A stretch of DNA of 64,000 nucleotides. Origin: Dyella japonica DSM 16301 (GTDB taxonomy: Bacteria > Pseudomonadota > Gammaproteobacteria > Xanthomonadales > Rhodanobacteraceae). The notes beneath the pieces are model-generated. The model did no database searches. It saw only the letters and a list, made by a program, of their open reading frames with translations, and had not been told where the DNA came from. The translations under genes and the position numbers were made by a program. The DNA lies in contig NZ_JPLA01000006.1 in assembly GCF_001010355.1 (NCBI RefSeq), positions 50,181 through 114,180 on the forward strand. Direction: 5' to 3'. This document shows, piece by piece, positions 26,172 to 35,800 of this stretch. Position 1 is the first letter of the stretch; each line of letters starts with the position of its first letter.

Positions 26172-26954
26172 TCAGTGCGGGAGTGCAAGACGGGTAAGTG
26201 CCTGGGCGTGGATCGCCGGCGTGCCGGCCAGCACGCTCGTGGTGTCGAGCGAGAGCGCGTGGCCATGGATATCGGTAAACACACCGCCCGCTTCGCGCAC
26301 GATGACGGCGAGTGCGGCCACGTCGAGTATGTTCACGTCCGACTCGATCACCAGATCCAAGCCACCGCGCGCCAACAGGTGGTAATGGCAGAAATCGCCA
26401 TAGCCGCGGATGCGGTTGCTGTCGGCAATCATCGCGCCCAGCGCCTGCCAGCGTGCATCCCTGGTCAACGTCTTGATGTTGCCTGTGGACAGCGAAGCCT
26501 TCGCCATCTCATGGGTCTGGGCCACCTGCACGCGCTCGCCATCAAACCACGTGCCGCCACCTGCGCTGGCCCACATGACCTCGCCATAGACGGGCGCGCT
26601 CGACACGCCAAGCACCAGTTCGCCGCGATGCATCAGTGCGATCTGGGTGGAGAAAAACGGCGTGCGGCGCACGAAGCTCTTGGTGCCATCCAGCGGATCG
26701 ACCAGCCACATCAGCGCGGCGTTGCTGTCGTCGCGGCCGAATTCCTCACCGTAGATGGAGGCCTGCGGCAGCGCATTGTGCAGGATCTCGCGGATGGCCA
26801 GTTCGGCTTCGCGGTCGGCGACGGTGACCGGCGTGTCGTCGCTCTTGAGCTCCACTGCCACGCCCTTGCGCCAGTAGTGCCGCAGCACCAGCGCGGCGGC
26901 CTCGGCGGCCTCGCGCGCGGCGGCCAGCGCCTTGGGCAGATCCAGTTCGCTCAT
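26172..26954 (-). CDS. Inositol monophosphatase family protein, histidinol-phosphatase (HisN)-like
   Basis: A 260-residue Mg2+-dependent phosphatase. It shows DTPVTVADREAELAIRE, IYGEEFG, the signature WLVDPLDGTKSFV and the late motif ESDVNILDVAALAVIVREAGG. The DPLDGTKSF form and the length fit HisN-type histidinol-phosphate phosphatases of high-GC bacteria, but the histidine operon is not nearby, so inositol-1-phosphate or another sugar phosphate remains possible. The ATG overlaps the gspN stop (ATGA at 26951-26954), linking the two genes in one operon. Confidence 0.82.
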   Translation of the reverse strand: MSELDLPKALAAAREAAEAAALVLRHYWRKGVAVELKSDDTPVTVADREAELAIREILHNALPQASIYGEEFGRDDSNAALMWLVDPLDGTKSFVRRTPFFSTQIALMHRGELVLGVSSAPVYGEVMWASAGGGTWFDGERVQVAQTHEMAKASLSTGNIKTLTRDARWQALGAMIADSNRIRGYGDFCHYHLLARGGLDLVIESDVNILDVAALAVIVREAGGVFTDIHGHALSLDTTSVLAGTPAIHAQALTRLALPH

Positions 26955-27736
26955 CGTTGTTCCCCCTGCAGGGCGGCGGCCAGACCGCCACTGTAATGGA
27001 TGTGGGTAACGCCCTCGGCATCGACCGCGCCAAAACCGGCCAGCCATCGTTGTAGCGCGGGATTGCTCCCACGCGGTGCTGCCACGGCGTCAAAGCGGCG
27101 CGCCAGCGGGCTCAGCTGCAGGCGACCGTCGACGCGCAGCGGACCGTGGCCGACGTCCTGCACCGGTCCCTCGATGACGCCATTGGTTGCTTGCAGTTCG
27201 GCATGCACGCCGCCCAGACGAAGATCACCCTGGCGCGGCATGCTCAACGCGGCATCCTGCCATGCCACTCGCGCATCCATCGACCACGGCCAGCCGCCGC
27301 GCAATTCGATGCTGCGCGCCGTCGCCCGCAGCGTGCCTCGGGGCACGCCACCCAGGACCAAAGGACTGCCGCCAAGTACGGTCAGGTCGATGCGCATTTG
27401 GACGTCCGTCCAGGTGGCGTCCGTCGCGCGACTGCCGGTCATGGTGCCCACGACATCAACGCGGGGACCTTGCAGTTCCACATGCAGGCGGTTGTCGCCC
27501 AGCAGGGCCCGGCGCGACAGCTGCCATTGCAGCGTGCCCAGGTTGTCGCCCCGCGCCGACAGCACCTGGCCGGCCTTGCCGTCCCATAGCAGGCCACTGA
27601 CCTCCTGCAGGCGCACGCCATTCAGGCGGGCATTGAGCCAGGGCATGGCCCAGCGTGCCGGCAGGAACCACAGCAGCGCAAAAGCGAGGACCAACAAGGC
27701 CAGCAGGCCGGTGAGTGCAGTACGCCAAACCTTCAA
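26951..27736 (-). CDS. gspN: Type II secretion system protein N (GspN-like)
   Basis: A 261-residue bitopic protein: one N-terminal membrane helix (residues 7-27) and a periplasmic beta-rich domain with VRLQEVSGLLWDGKAGQV, the recurrent GspN/T2SN pattern of Gly-x-Leu-Trp-x-Gly. GspN is an accessory inner-membrane component of the type II secreton. No other gsp genes occur in this window, so the main cluster must lie elsewhere. Coupled to the phosphatase gene by a 4-base overlap and divergent from bioA. Confidence 0.78.
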   Translation of the reverse strand: MKVWRTALTGLLALLVLAFALLWFLPARWAMPWLNARLNGVRLQEVSGLLWDGKAGQVLSARGDNLGTLQWQLSRRALLGDNRLHVELQGPRVDVVGTMTGSRATDATWTDVQMRIDLTVLGGSPLVLGGVPRGTLRATARSIELRGGWPWSMDARVAWQDAALSMPRQGDLRLGGVHAELQATNGVIEGPVQDVGHGPLRVDGRLQLSPLARRFDAVAAPRGSNPALQRWLAGFGAVDAEGVTHIHYSGGLAAALQGEQR

Positions 27737-27797
27737 ATCGGCTCCCTGGTGGACGCAAGACTTGAGCAGGCACGCTCGAAACGCCGATCATAGCCGG

Positions 27798-29156
27798 ATG
27801 AACACTCTCCCCGCTGCCGACGCGCTGGTGCGTCGTGACCTGAGCCTGCTGTGGCATCCCTGTACCCAGATGCACGATCACCAGACGGTGCCGATGGTGC
27901 CGATCGCCCGCGGCGAAGGCGCCTGGCTGATCGATACCAGCGGCCGGCGTTACCTGGACGGCATCAGCTCGTGGTGGACCAATTTGTTCGGCCACGCCAA
28001 CACGCGCCTGGCGGCGGCCCTGGCCGATCAGGCCAGGACACTGGAGCACGTGATTTTCGCCGGTTTCACCCACGAACCCGCCGTCGCGCTGGCCGAAGCC
28101 CTGGTGCGCGTGACGCCGCCGGGCCTGGATCGCGTGTTCTATGCCGACAATGGTTCGGCCGCGATCGAAGTGGCGCTGAAGATGAGCTTCCACTACTGGC
28201 TTAACCAAGGACACGGCGAGAAGACGCGCTTCATCGCGCTGACCGGCAGCTATCACGGCGAGACGCTGGGTGCGTTGTCGGTCAGCGACGTGGCGCTCTA
28301 TCGCAAGACGTATGCGCCGCTGCTGCTTACGCCGATCCTCGCGCCGTCGGCCGATACGTACGAAGCGTTGCCTGGCGAGACGCCGAGCGATGTGGCGAAA
28401 CGTCGTCTCGATGAATTGCGCCAACTGCTGGAGCAACACGCGCACGAAGTATGTGCGGTGATCGTGGAGCCGCTGGTGCAATGCGCCGGCGGCATGCGCA
28501 TGTACCACCCGGATTACCTCACGGGATTGCGCCGGCTTTGCGACGAATACAACGTGCATTTCATCGCCGATGAAATCGCCGTGGGTTTCGGTCGCACGGG
28601 CAGCTTGTTTGCCTGCGAGCAGGCCAGCGTCTCGCCGGACTTCATGTGTCTTTCCAAGGGACTCACCGGCGGATTCCTGCCGCTGTCCGCGGTGCTCACG
28701 ACCACGAAGGTGTATGAAGCGTTCTACGCCGAGTACAGCGCCGGCAAGGCGTTCTTGCATTCGCACAGCTATACCGGCAATCCGCTCGCCTGCCGCGTGG
28801 CGCTGGAAACGCTGAGGATCTTCGACGACGAGCCGGTGCTGGAACGCAACCGCGTGCTGGCGGCGCATCTGGGCAAGCGCCTGGCGCCGCTACGCGATCA
28901 TCCGAACGTCGCCGACGTGCGCCAGACCGGCATGATTGCCGCAGTCGAACTGGTGGCGGATAAGGCCAGGCGCACGCCGTTCGCCTCGACGGAACGGCGT
29001 GGACTGCGGGTCTACCTGCATGGACTCGAGCACGAGGCGTTGCTGCGTCCGCTCGGCGACATCATCTATTTCATGCCGCCTTACGTGGTCAGTACCGACG
29101 AGATCGATCATCTCGTCGATACCGCCGTGGCAGGCATCGAGCGCGCCGTGGCTTAG
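27798..29156 (+). CDS. bioA: Adenosylmethionine--8-amino-7-oxononanoate aminotransferase
   Basis: The PLP enzyme that makes 7,8-diaminopelargonate in biotin synthesis using S-adenosylmethionine as amino donor. The 452-residue product has WHPCTQM near residue 17 and SSWWTNLFGHAN, typical of BioA, GSAAIEVALK, FIADEIAVGFGRTG and the PLP lysine Lys287 in CLSKGLTGG. Other biotin genes are not adjacent. No Shine-Dalgarno is seen; GATCAT lies 6 bases before the ATG and could be a leaderless -10 box. Its stop overlaps the convergent small secreted protein gene by 4 bases. Confidence 0.95.
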   Translation: MNTLPAADALVRRDLSLLWHPCTQMHDHQTVPMVPIARGEGAWLIDTSGRRYLDGISSWWTNLFGHANTRLAAALADQARTLEHVIFAGFTHEPAVALAEALVRVTPPGLDRVFYADNGSAAIEVALKMSFHYWLNQGHGEKTRFIALTGSYHGETLGALSVSDVALYRKTYAPLLLTPILAPSADTYEALPGETPSDVAKRRLDELRQLLEQHAHEVCAVIVEPLVQCAGGMRMYHPDYLTGLRRLCDEYNVHFIADEIAVGFGRTGSLFACEQASVSPDFMCLSKGLTGGFLPLSAVLTTTKVYEAFYAEYSAGKAFLHSHSYTGNPLACRVALETLRIFDDEPVLERNRVLAAHLGKRLAPLRDHPNVADVRQTGMIAAVELVADKARRTPFASTERRGLRVYLHGLEHEALLRPLGDIIYFMPPYVVSTDEIDHLVDTAVAGIERAVA

Positions 29157-29479
29157 TGACCGCCGGTCACGGTGATGCTCGGATCCAGCTGCTGCAAGGC
29201 CGGACCCAGCGTAGGCTGGCCTGTGTTGCGGATGTCCTGGTAGCTGTAGCTGCGTCCGGGTACCGGCAGGCAGGTACCCGGCTTGGCGGGAATCAGGCTG
29301 CCCGTGCTCTGGATGCAGTTGCGGTCGCCCGGTTGCGGCGGCTTCTTGGACACCGACTGGTTGGCCATGTCCTGCTGGCTGCTCTGCACCGTGGCACCCG
29401 CGACCGCCGAGGTCTGTGCCATCGCAAGCGGGGTCGTACCCAGCGCCAGGGCTAGTACGAGTAGGGATTTGCTGACCAT
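29153..29479 (-). CDS. Small secreted protein, unknown function
   Basis: A 108-residue product with a clear signal peptide (MVSKSLLVLALALGTTPLAMA, cleavage before QTS). The mature part has two cysteines 18 residues apart (CIQSTGSLIPAKPGTC) that could form a disulfide, and is rich in Ser, Gln, Pro and Gly. No family was recognised. The ATG at 29479 is preferred over the longer frame because the signal peptide starts there. Convergent with bioA. Confidence 0.7.
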   Translation of the reverse strand: MVSKSLLVLALALGTTPLAMAQTSAVAGATVQSSQQDMANQSVSKKPPQPGDRNCIQSTGSLIPAKPGTCLPVPGRSYSYQDIRNTGQPTLGPALQQLDPSITVTGGH

Positions 29480-29651
29480 GATCCACCTCCGGGGAATGAG
29501 GGATGGCTTACATGCTGCGCCGGCTCCGGCCGGCAAGCAAATGCCGCCAGAACAACATCTCTCGCCCATTCAGCTAGTCGGGCGCAGGCCGCATCGGACG
29601 GTGCCTCGCCGGTCCGCTATGCTTTTCGTTTCCTCCCTGCCATAACGTCCC

Positions 29652-30386
29652 ATGCGCACCATCCGCATACATGTCGAACTGCCGCTGGCCGTGGGCCTGG
29701 AACTGGGTCTGCCGGCCCAGGCGGGCGAGCACGTCGCGCGTGTGCTGCGCCTGACCGCCGGCTCGCCGATCACCCTCTTCAACGGCGATGGCGTGGACTA
29801 CCCGGCAGTAATCCAGGCGGTAGGTAAGCGCGATGTCACCGTCCGGGTGGAAGCCGCCCAGCCGGTCGGCAACGAGTCGCCGCTGCCGCTGACCCTGGCC
29901 CAGGGCGTGGCCCGGGGCGAAAAGATGGATCTGATCGTGCAGAAGGCGACCGAGCTGGGGGTGGCGCGCATCGTGCCGCTGCTGACCGAACGCTCGGAAG
30001 TGAAGCTCGATCCCGCCCGGGCGGAGAAACGCCTGGCCCATTGGCAGGCCGTGGTCGCCAGCGCCTGCGAGCAGAGCGGCCGCGCCCGGCTGCCGACGGT
30101 GCTGCCGGCCGTCCCGCTGGAGCACTGGCTGCGCGAGCTGCCGCAGGACGGCGCGCTGCGCCTCGCCCTGCTGCCCGAAGGCACCCGGCGCGCGGGGGAG
30201 CTGCGCTTCACCCCGGCAGGCGGCCTGCTGGTGGTCGGCCCGGAGGGTGGCCTTGGCAATCGCGACACGGCGGCATTGACCGAGGCGGGCTTCGAAGGCT
30301 TGCGCCTGGGGCCACGCATCCTGCGCACGGAGACGGCCGGCCTGGCCGCGCTGGCGGCACTGCAGGCCCTGCACGGCGACGTCTAA
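29652..30386 (+). CDS. rsmE: 16S rRNA (uracil1498-N3)-methyltransferase
   Basis: A SPOUT-class methyltransferase of 244 residues that methylates U1498 of 16S rRNA. It has an N-terminal PUA-like domain (HVARVLRLTAGSPITLFNGDG), then QGVARGEKMDLIVQKATELGV, and the C-terminal knot with VVGPEGGLGNRD and LGPRILRTETAGLAAL, all diagnostic for RsmE. CATAAC lies 5 bases before the ATG with no Shine-Dalgarno. Followed by a 13-bp terminator shared with chpC. Confidence 0.95.
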   Translation: MRTIRIHVELPLAVGLELGLPAQAGEHVARVLRLTAGSPITLFNGDGVDYPAVIQAVGKRDVTVRVEAAQPVGNESPLPLTLAQGVARGEKMDLIVQKATELGVARIVPLLTERSEVKLDPARAEKRLAHWQAVVASACEQSGRARLPTVLPAVPLEHWLRELPQDGALRLALLPEGTRRAGELRFTPAGGLLVVGPEGGLGNRDTAALTEAGFEGLRLGPRILRTETAGLAALAALQALHGDV

Positions 30387-30395
30387 GCGCAGAAA

Positions 30396-30426
30396 CGAAA
30401 ACACGCCCACTCAGGGCGTGTTTTCG
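30396..30426. terminator. Bidirectional terminator between rsmE and chpC
   Basis: A perfect 13-bp stem, CGAAAACACGCCC (30396-30408) and its complement (30414-30426), with loop ACTCA. Its A-run and T-run flanks make it work on both strands for the converging rsmE and Pil-Chp operons. Confidence 0.9.
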
Positions 30427-30452
30427 GGTGTCACAAGGTCAATCAGGTCAGT

Positions 30453-30929
30453 TCAGCTGGCCGGCTCGAGCAATTCGAGCAGCTCCGCTTCCATGCCTTC
30501 CAGATCCGGGATCACGGCGATGTCGTCGCGCACCAGCACCTGTGCCTTCACGCCCGGCGGCAGCGGTGCGCCGTCGTGGGTCGGGATGATCAGCTCCGCG
30601 TTGAGCGTGGTCAGGCGCGGGAAGCCCTGCGTCACCACGGCAATGAAGGGCAGATCCGGATGACCGCCGAGCGCCTTCAGCACGGCGACGCGGTAGGACT
30701 GTTCGCTGTCGCCCTCGCCGGCGCCCGCCAGCGTGTTGAACGAGACCAGCGGCACGCGCCAGCCGCGCCAGGCGATGCGGCCGAGCAACCACGCGGGCGC
30801 CCCTTCCACCGCTTCGGGCGTCGGCATCGTGATCACTTCGGCCACGGTGGCATTGGGCAACAGCAAGCGCAGGTTGCCGACCGGCACCAGGACGCAACGA
30901 ATTTCACGCGGTAGTGGCAAATCGCTCAT
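30453..30929 (-). CDS. chpC: CheW-like coupling protein ChpC
   Basis: A 158-residue CheW-domain protein (RCVLVPVGNLRLLLPNATVAEV, LLGRIAWRGWRVPLVSF), the second coupler of the Pil-Chp system besides PilI. It should connect ChpA to PilJ or to other receptors. It is the last gene of the operon and overlaps the chpB TGA by ATGA (30926-30929). The gene order chpA-chpB-chpC matches P. aeruginosa and Xylella Pil-Chp operons. Confidence 0.82.
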   Translation of the reverse strand: MSDLPLPREIRCVLVPVGNLRLLLPNATVAEVITMPTPEAVEGAPAWLLGRIAWRGWRVPLVSFNTLAGAGEGDSEQSYRVAVLKALGGHPDLPFIAVVTQGFPRLTTLNAELIIPTHDGAPLPPGVKAQVLVRDDIAVIPDLEGMEAELLELLEPAS

Positions 30930-32800
30930 CGCCGGCCCTCCATCGACATCTCTTCCACCAGGCGCGCCGCGAGTTCCGCAGGCGTGCCCGAATAACTGTG
31001 CAGGCGCTCGGCTTCGATGCCGTGCACCATATCGGCAAACTGGCCGTCAGACGATTCAATCCACACCTGGCCGCCGCGATCGTGGATCGCCTGGCAGCCG
31101 CCGAGTGCATCGTTGGCCTGGCCCGCGAACACGATGGCTTGCGCGTTACGGCCAAACACATTGGCCGCCAGCGTAAAGCTGGCATCGATCGGCGAGCTGC
31201 GCACGTCGCTGTTGTCCAGCGACTGCAGTTCCACGCGACCGTCGCGATGCACGCGCGCCTGGTGGCCGTCGGGCACCACCAGTACTTCGCCGATGCGGGC
31301 ACGCATGCCTTGCGCGGCGATGCGCACCGGCAGCTCGCTGTAGCGCGTCAAGGTATCGGACAACGCTTCGACCGACTTGCCGCCCAGATGCTGGACATGC
31401 AGCACGGCCGCGCGCAGGTCGGCAGGCAGCATCGAGAGGAAGGAACACACCGCCTCGAGACTGTCCGCCGCGGCGCCCAGCACGAGCAGGCGGCTGATGG
31501 CGCTGTCCAGATCGTCCAGCATCATCTCGGTGACGGTGGCGTCGAATTCCTTCGGCGCCAGCGCCTCTTCCATCGAAACCAGTTCCAGCGTCATACCCGG
31601 CTCGATGATGGAAGCGGTTTCCTCGCCACCTTCCGGCGCCAGGAAATCCGCGGCGCTGAGCTTCTCGACGCCGAAATTCGTGGCCTTGGCCGGCGCCGGC
31701 GTAGACGGCGCAGGCGCCTCGCCTTCGTCGAGCAGTGCCCAGGCCGAAGCCGCACCCAGCAAGGCGGAAGGTGATTTGTCCTGGCTCTCTGCCACGGCGG
31801 TCGACGGCATGAACGATTCGTCCAGCGGCGCGAGGGCAAGATGGTCAAGCTGGAACGAAGGCATGTGTCGCGCGGCGGCATCGGGTGCCGGCGCATCGAT
31901 GGGTGCGTGGCCCTGGGTCGTCAGCGTATCCAGCCCGAAACTGCCGTCATGCAACGGCGGCAGCTCGGCGTCGGCGCTGAATTTCAGACCCGAACCAAAG
32001 TCGTGGTCGACGGCAGCGTGGCCTTCGGGCGCACCGAAGTTGCCGTCATGCAGTTCCGGCAGCGGCTCGTCGGCCGAGAATTTCAGACCGGACCCGAATT
32101 CGTCTTCCGCTTCGAACGGCACATCCTTGAGCGCGGCGAAATCGTCCAGATGCAGCGGCTCTTCGGACGCATGGAAGGACAGCTCCGAACCTGCTTCGGC
32201 TTCCGCCAGCGCCGGCTCGTCGGCGCTGATGAAGGCCTCCAGCTCGGCAGCCAGCGACTCGGACTGCACTTCGGTGGCTTCGACCGCCTGCGGTGTGATT
32301 TCGGCCGGTGTGATCTCGGCCAGCGCGACCGGTTCCAACGCAGCGGCGAAACTGGGCAGCGGTTCGTCGGGCACGACGACCGCCGGAACTTCTACGCTTT
32401 CCACGGCGACCGGCTCGGCCACTTCAGGCACGGCCGGCGCATCCTGCGGACGCGGCGGATCCAGGTCGCCCTGCGCCATCACCTTGACCGCGAGATGGCG
32501 CGCCCAACGGGCGCGATCCCAACCATTGAGCGAGCGGCTGGCGGCGGCATCGTTGAACACCACCCGCGGACGGTCGCCGTCGATCACGTCGTAAAGGCGA
32601 TCGAGATCGTCGTCGGCGTCCTCGTCCAGGTTCACCACCAGCACTTCCGCACCGGTATTGACGATCATCTGCTTGTCGAGCGTGGACAGCGCACCTTCGT
32701 GCACGATCCTGGCCCCGCGCTCCCGCAACGCTTCACGCAGCTGCCCGCCGAGTTCCACGTCATCGAACAACAACGCCACCGCGGTCGCCGTTTCAGCCAT
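30926..32800 (-). CDS. chpB: ChpB: CheB-like protein with degenerate methylesterase site
   Basis: A 624-residue protein in three parts: an N-terminal pseudo-receiver (residues 1-110, LLFDDVELGG...VLVVNLDEDADDD), a 300-residue acidic Ala/Glu/Pro linker with a 34-residue tandem repeat (FGSGLKFSAD near 234 and 268), and a C-terminal CheB fold from about 430. In CheB the nucleophile sits in GASTGG; here the site reads LGAAADS (about 438-443), so the serine is replaced. The His (VQHLGG, His471) and Asp (QANDALGG, Asp564) are kept. It likely binds or scaffolds rather than demethylates. ATG 32800 overlaps the chpA stop by 8 bases. Confidence 0.82.
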   Translation of the reverse strand: MAETATAVALLFDDVELGGQLREALRERGARIVHEGALSTLDKQMIVNTGAEVLVVNLDEDADDDLDRLYDVIDGDRPRVVFNDAAASRSLNGWDRARWARHLAVKVMAQGDLDPPRPQDAPAVPEVAEPVAVESVEVPAVVVPDEPLPSFAAALEPVALAEITPAEITPQAVEATEVQSESLAAELEAFISADEPALAEAEAGSELSFHASEEPLHLDDFAALKDVPFEAEDEFGSGLKFSADEPLPELHDGNFGAPEGHAAVDHDFGSGLKFSADAELPPLHDGSFGLDTLTTQGHAPIDAPAPDAAARHMPSFQLDHLALAPLDESFMPSTAVAESQDKSPSALLGAASAWALLDEGEAPAPSTPAPAKATNFGVEKLSAADFLAPEGGEETASIIEPGMTLELVSMEEALAPKEFDATVTEMMLDDLDSAISRLLVLGAAADSLEAVCSFLSMLPADLRAAVLHVQHLGGKSVEALSDTLTRYSELPVRIAAQGMRARIGEVLVVPDGHQARVHRDGRVELQSLDNSDVRSSPIDASFTLAANVFGRNAQAIVFAGQANDALGGCQAIHDRGGQVWIESSDGQFADMVHGIEAERLHSYSGTPAELAARLVEEMSMEGRR

Positions 32801-35800
32801 TGAGCGACTCCGTGATGCGCTGCTCGAGCACTTCGCCAATCTGCGCCAGCAGCTCGGCTTCCTGATAGGGCTTGCCGAGGTAGCGGTCGACGCCGATGTC
32901 GAACGCGCGCTGGCGATGCTTATCGCCGGTACGCGAGGTGATCATGATGATCGGCACATCGCGCAGACGCGGATCGGACTTCATCTGTGTAGCCAGCTCG
33001 TAGCCGTCCATGCGCGGCATTTCGATATCCAGCAGCATCAGGTCGGGCACGCGCTCATGCAGCTTCTCGAGGGCGTCCACGCCGTCCTTCGCCGTGGCCA
33101 CTTCGTACTCGTGGCGCTCCAGCACGCGGCCGGTGACCTTGCGCATGGTGATCGAATCGTCGACCACCATCACCAGCGGGCGCACGCGCTGCTCTTCCAC
33201 CACCGGTGTCGCCACCGCGGTGAGGCCTTCGTCCAGGCGCTGCAGGCGGCGGGCGATGCCGTGGCGGACCAGCGGGGCGAGATCAAGAATGATCAGCACC
33301 GAGCCGTCACCCATGATGGTCGCGCCGAGGATGCCCGGCACCGAGCTGATCTGCGGACCGACCGACTTCACCACGATTTCGCGCGAGCCGATCACGGCAT
33401 CGATGCGGATCGCAGCGCGCAGGTCGCCCGCGCGGGTCAGCAGCAGCGGAATCTGCTCATCGTCGCCGACGTGCGTGGTCACCGCACCCAGCAATTCGGA
33501 CAGATGGTGGATGTCGAAACTCTCGCCGCCGTAGACGAAGGTCGGCTCCGGCTCGGCCATGCGCTCGGCCAGTTCGGCCGGGCTGATGCGCGCCACGCCC
33601 TGCACCGAGGTCATCGGGATGGCGAAGTTGGATTCGCCGATGCGAACCAGGATGGCCTGCGTGACGGCGAGCGTGAACGGCAGCCGCAGCACGAAGGTGG
33701 TGCCCTGGCCTTCCTTCGACTCGATCGACAGCGCACCGCCGAGCTGCTTGATTTCGTTCGCCACCACGTCCATGCCCACGCCGCGACCGGCCAGCTGGGT
33801 GACGCTGCTGGCGGTGGAGAAGCCAGGCTGGGTGATGAGGGCGAGCACCTGATCGTCACTCAGACGGGTGTCGTTGCGGATCAGGCCACGCTCGATGCCG
33901 CGCTTGCGGATGGCGTCGCGGTCCAGGCCGCGGCCATCGTCGGTCACGCGCACCACCACCTCGGTGGCTTCGCGTGCCACGCGGATGCGCACGGCGCCTT
34001 CTTCCGGCTTGCCGGCCTTGCGGCGATCCTTGGGCGATTCGATACCGTGTGCGACGGCGTTGCGCAGCATGTGCTCGAACGGCGCCTTGATGCGGTCGAG
34101 CAGGTTGCGATCCATTTCGCCGTGGGCGCCTTCCACGTACAGCTGGGCGCCCTTGCCTTCTTCCTGGGCGGCCTGGCGCAGCGTGCGGCGCAGGTTCGGC
34201 ACCATCGTGTCGAACGGCAGCATGCGCGTGCGCAGCAGACCTTCCTGCAGCTCCGAGCTCACGCGCGACTGCTGGATCAGCAGCGTTTCGGCCTGGCGGG
34301 TCAGTTCGTCCAGCATGCCCTGGATGGACACAAGGTCGGATACCGACTCGGCCAGCGCACGCGAGTACTGCTGCAGCTGCGAGAAGCGGTCGAGCTCGAG
34401 CGGATCGAACACCGAGATACCGGCTTCGCGATGCTCGCGCTGGAAGCGCGCGATGATCTGCGCTTCGGTTTCGATTTCCATCATGCGCAGCTGACTGCGC
34501 AGACGCTGCACGGTCTGGTCCAGTTCGACCAGGTTGAAGCGGTAACCGGCCACCTGCTGTTCGAGGCGCGAGCGGTAGATCGCCACCTCGCCGGCATGGT
34601 TCACCAGCGTGTCGAGCAGTTCGGCGCGGACGCGGATCTGTTCCTGCGGCGTGCTCGGTGCGTCTTCGCGCTCTTCCGGCAACAGCTCCGGCAAGAGGTC
34701 GGGCAGCGGCTCGGACAACACCACCGGGCGGGCCGGGAACGGCACCACGTTGGGCGCTTCCGGCGCCTCGGCATGTGCTGCCGTCTCGCCTTCGCCAGCC
34801 ATCGCGAGGAAGCGGTCGATGACGGCCTGCGGGTAAGCCACCGGGCGGCCTTGCGACACCAGCTGCACCAGACCGTGCAGCTTGTCGAAGCCCACTTCCA
34901 ACGCGGCGATCAGTTCGCCGATATGCGCCGATTCGGCGTGGATCGGCCGTTCCAGTGCCGTTTCGATGGCGTGCGTGAGGTCGCCCACCGGCACCATGCC
35001 GGCGATGCGCGCACCGCCCTTGAGCGTGTGCAGGTCGCGCAGGATCTCGCCCAGATGCTCGATCGCACTCGGCTCGGCACGCCACAAAGCGAGCACGCCG
35101 TCGGAGTGGTCGAGAATCTCGCGTGCTTCCTCGATGAAGATTTCCAGCAGGTCCGGATCGATCTGGCTGGGCAGCAGCGCGTTCTCGTCGATGACCTCTT
35201 CCGGCGCGGCTTCCTGCGTCGGCGTCGCCTCGACTTCCGCTTCGGGAGCCGCCGCGGCTTCGACCAGAGCCTCTTCACTCGGCAGCTCCGGCGCATCGAG
35301 CACCGGTGCTTCCAGCACGATCTCTTCGATCGGCGTTTCTTCGATCGGCGTTTCTTCGAGCGTGATTTCTTCGAGCGTGATTTCTTCAACCGGCTCGAGG
35401 TGCTCGATCACCGGCTCGGCAAGCTGCTCGAGTTCCGGCTCGGCCGACTCGATCTCGATGGACGGCGCCGTCTCGTCGAGTTCAGCCGCAGGCGTGGCGA
35501 CGTGTTCGACCGAGGCTTCGGCCTCGTCGACCACCGGGCCGATTTCCAGCGTCTCGGCGTCGTCGAGCAGGTCGGCATAGGCCTTGCTGAAATCGTCTTC
35601 GTCCGTCACCGGCACCTGCGTCGGCGCGTGATGCGCGCTCTGCTCGGCCGTCGGCAGATGGGCATCGAGATCGAACTCGCCCAAGGCAGCGAGCAGTTCG
35701 TCGGTGTACTTGTCGGTCTCGGACACCACCGGCGGCGCGGCCAGCTCGATGTGCTCGACCGGCTGCGAGGCGTCGGACAGCGCCTCGTCCAGCGAGGCAC

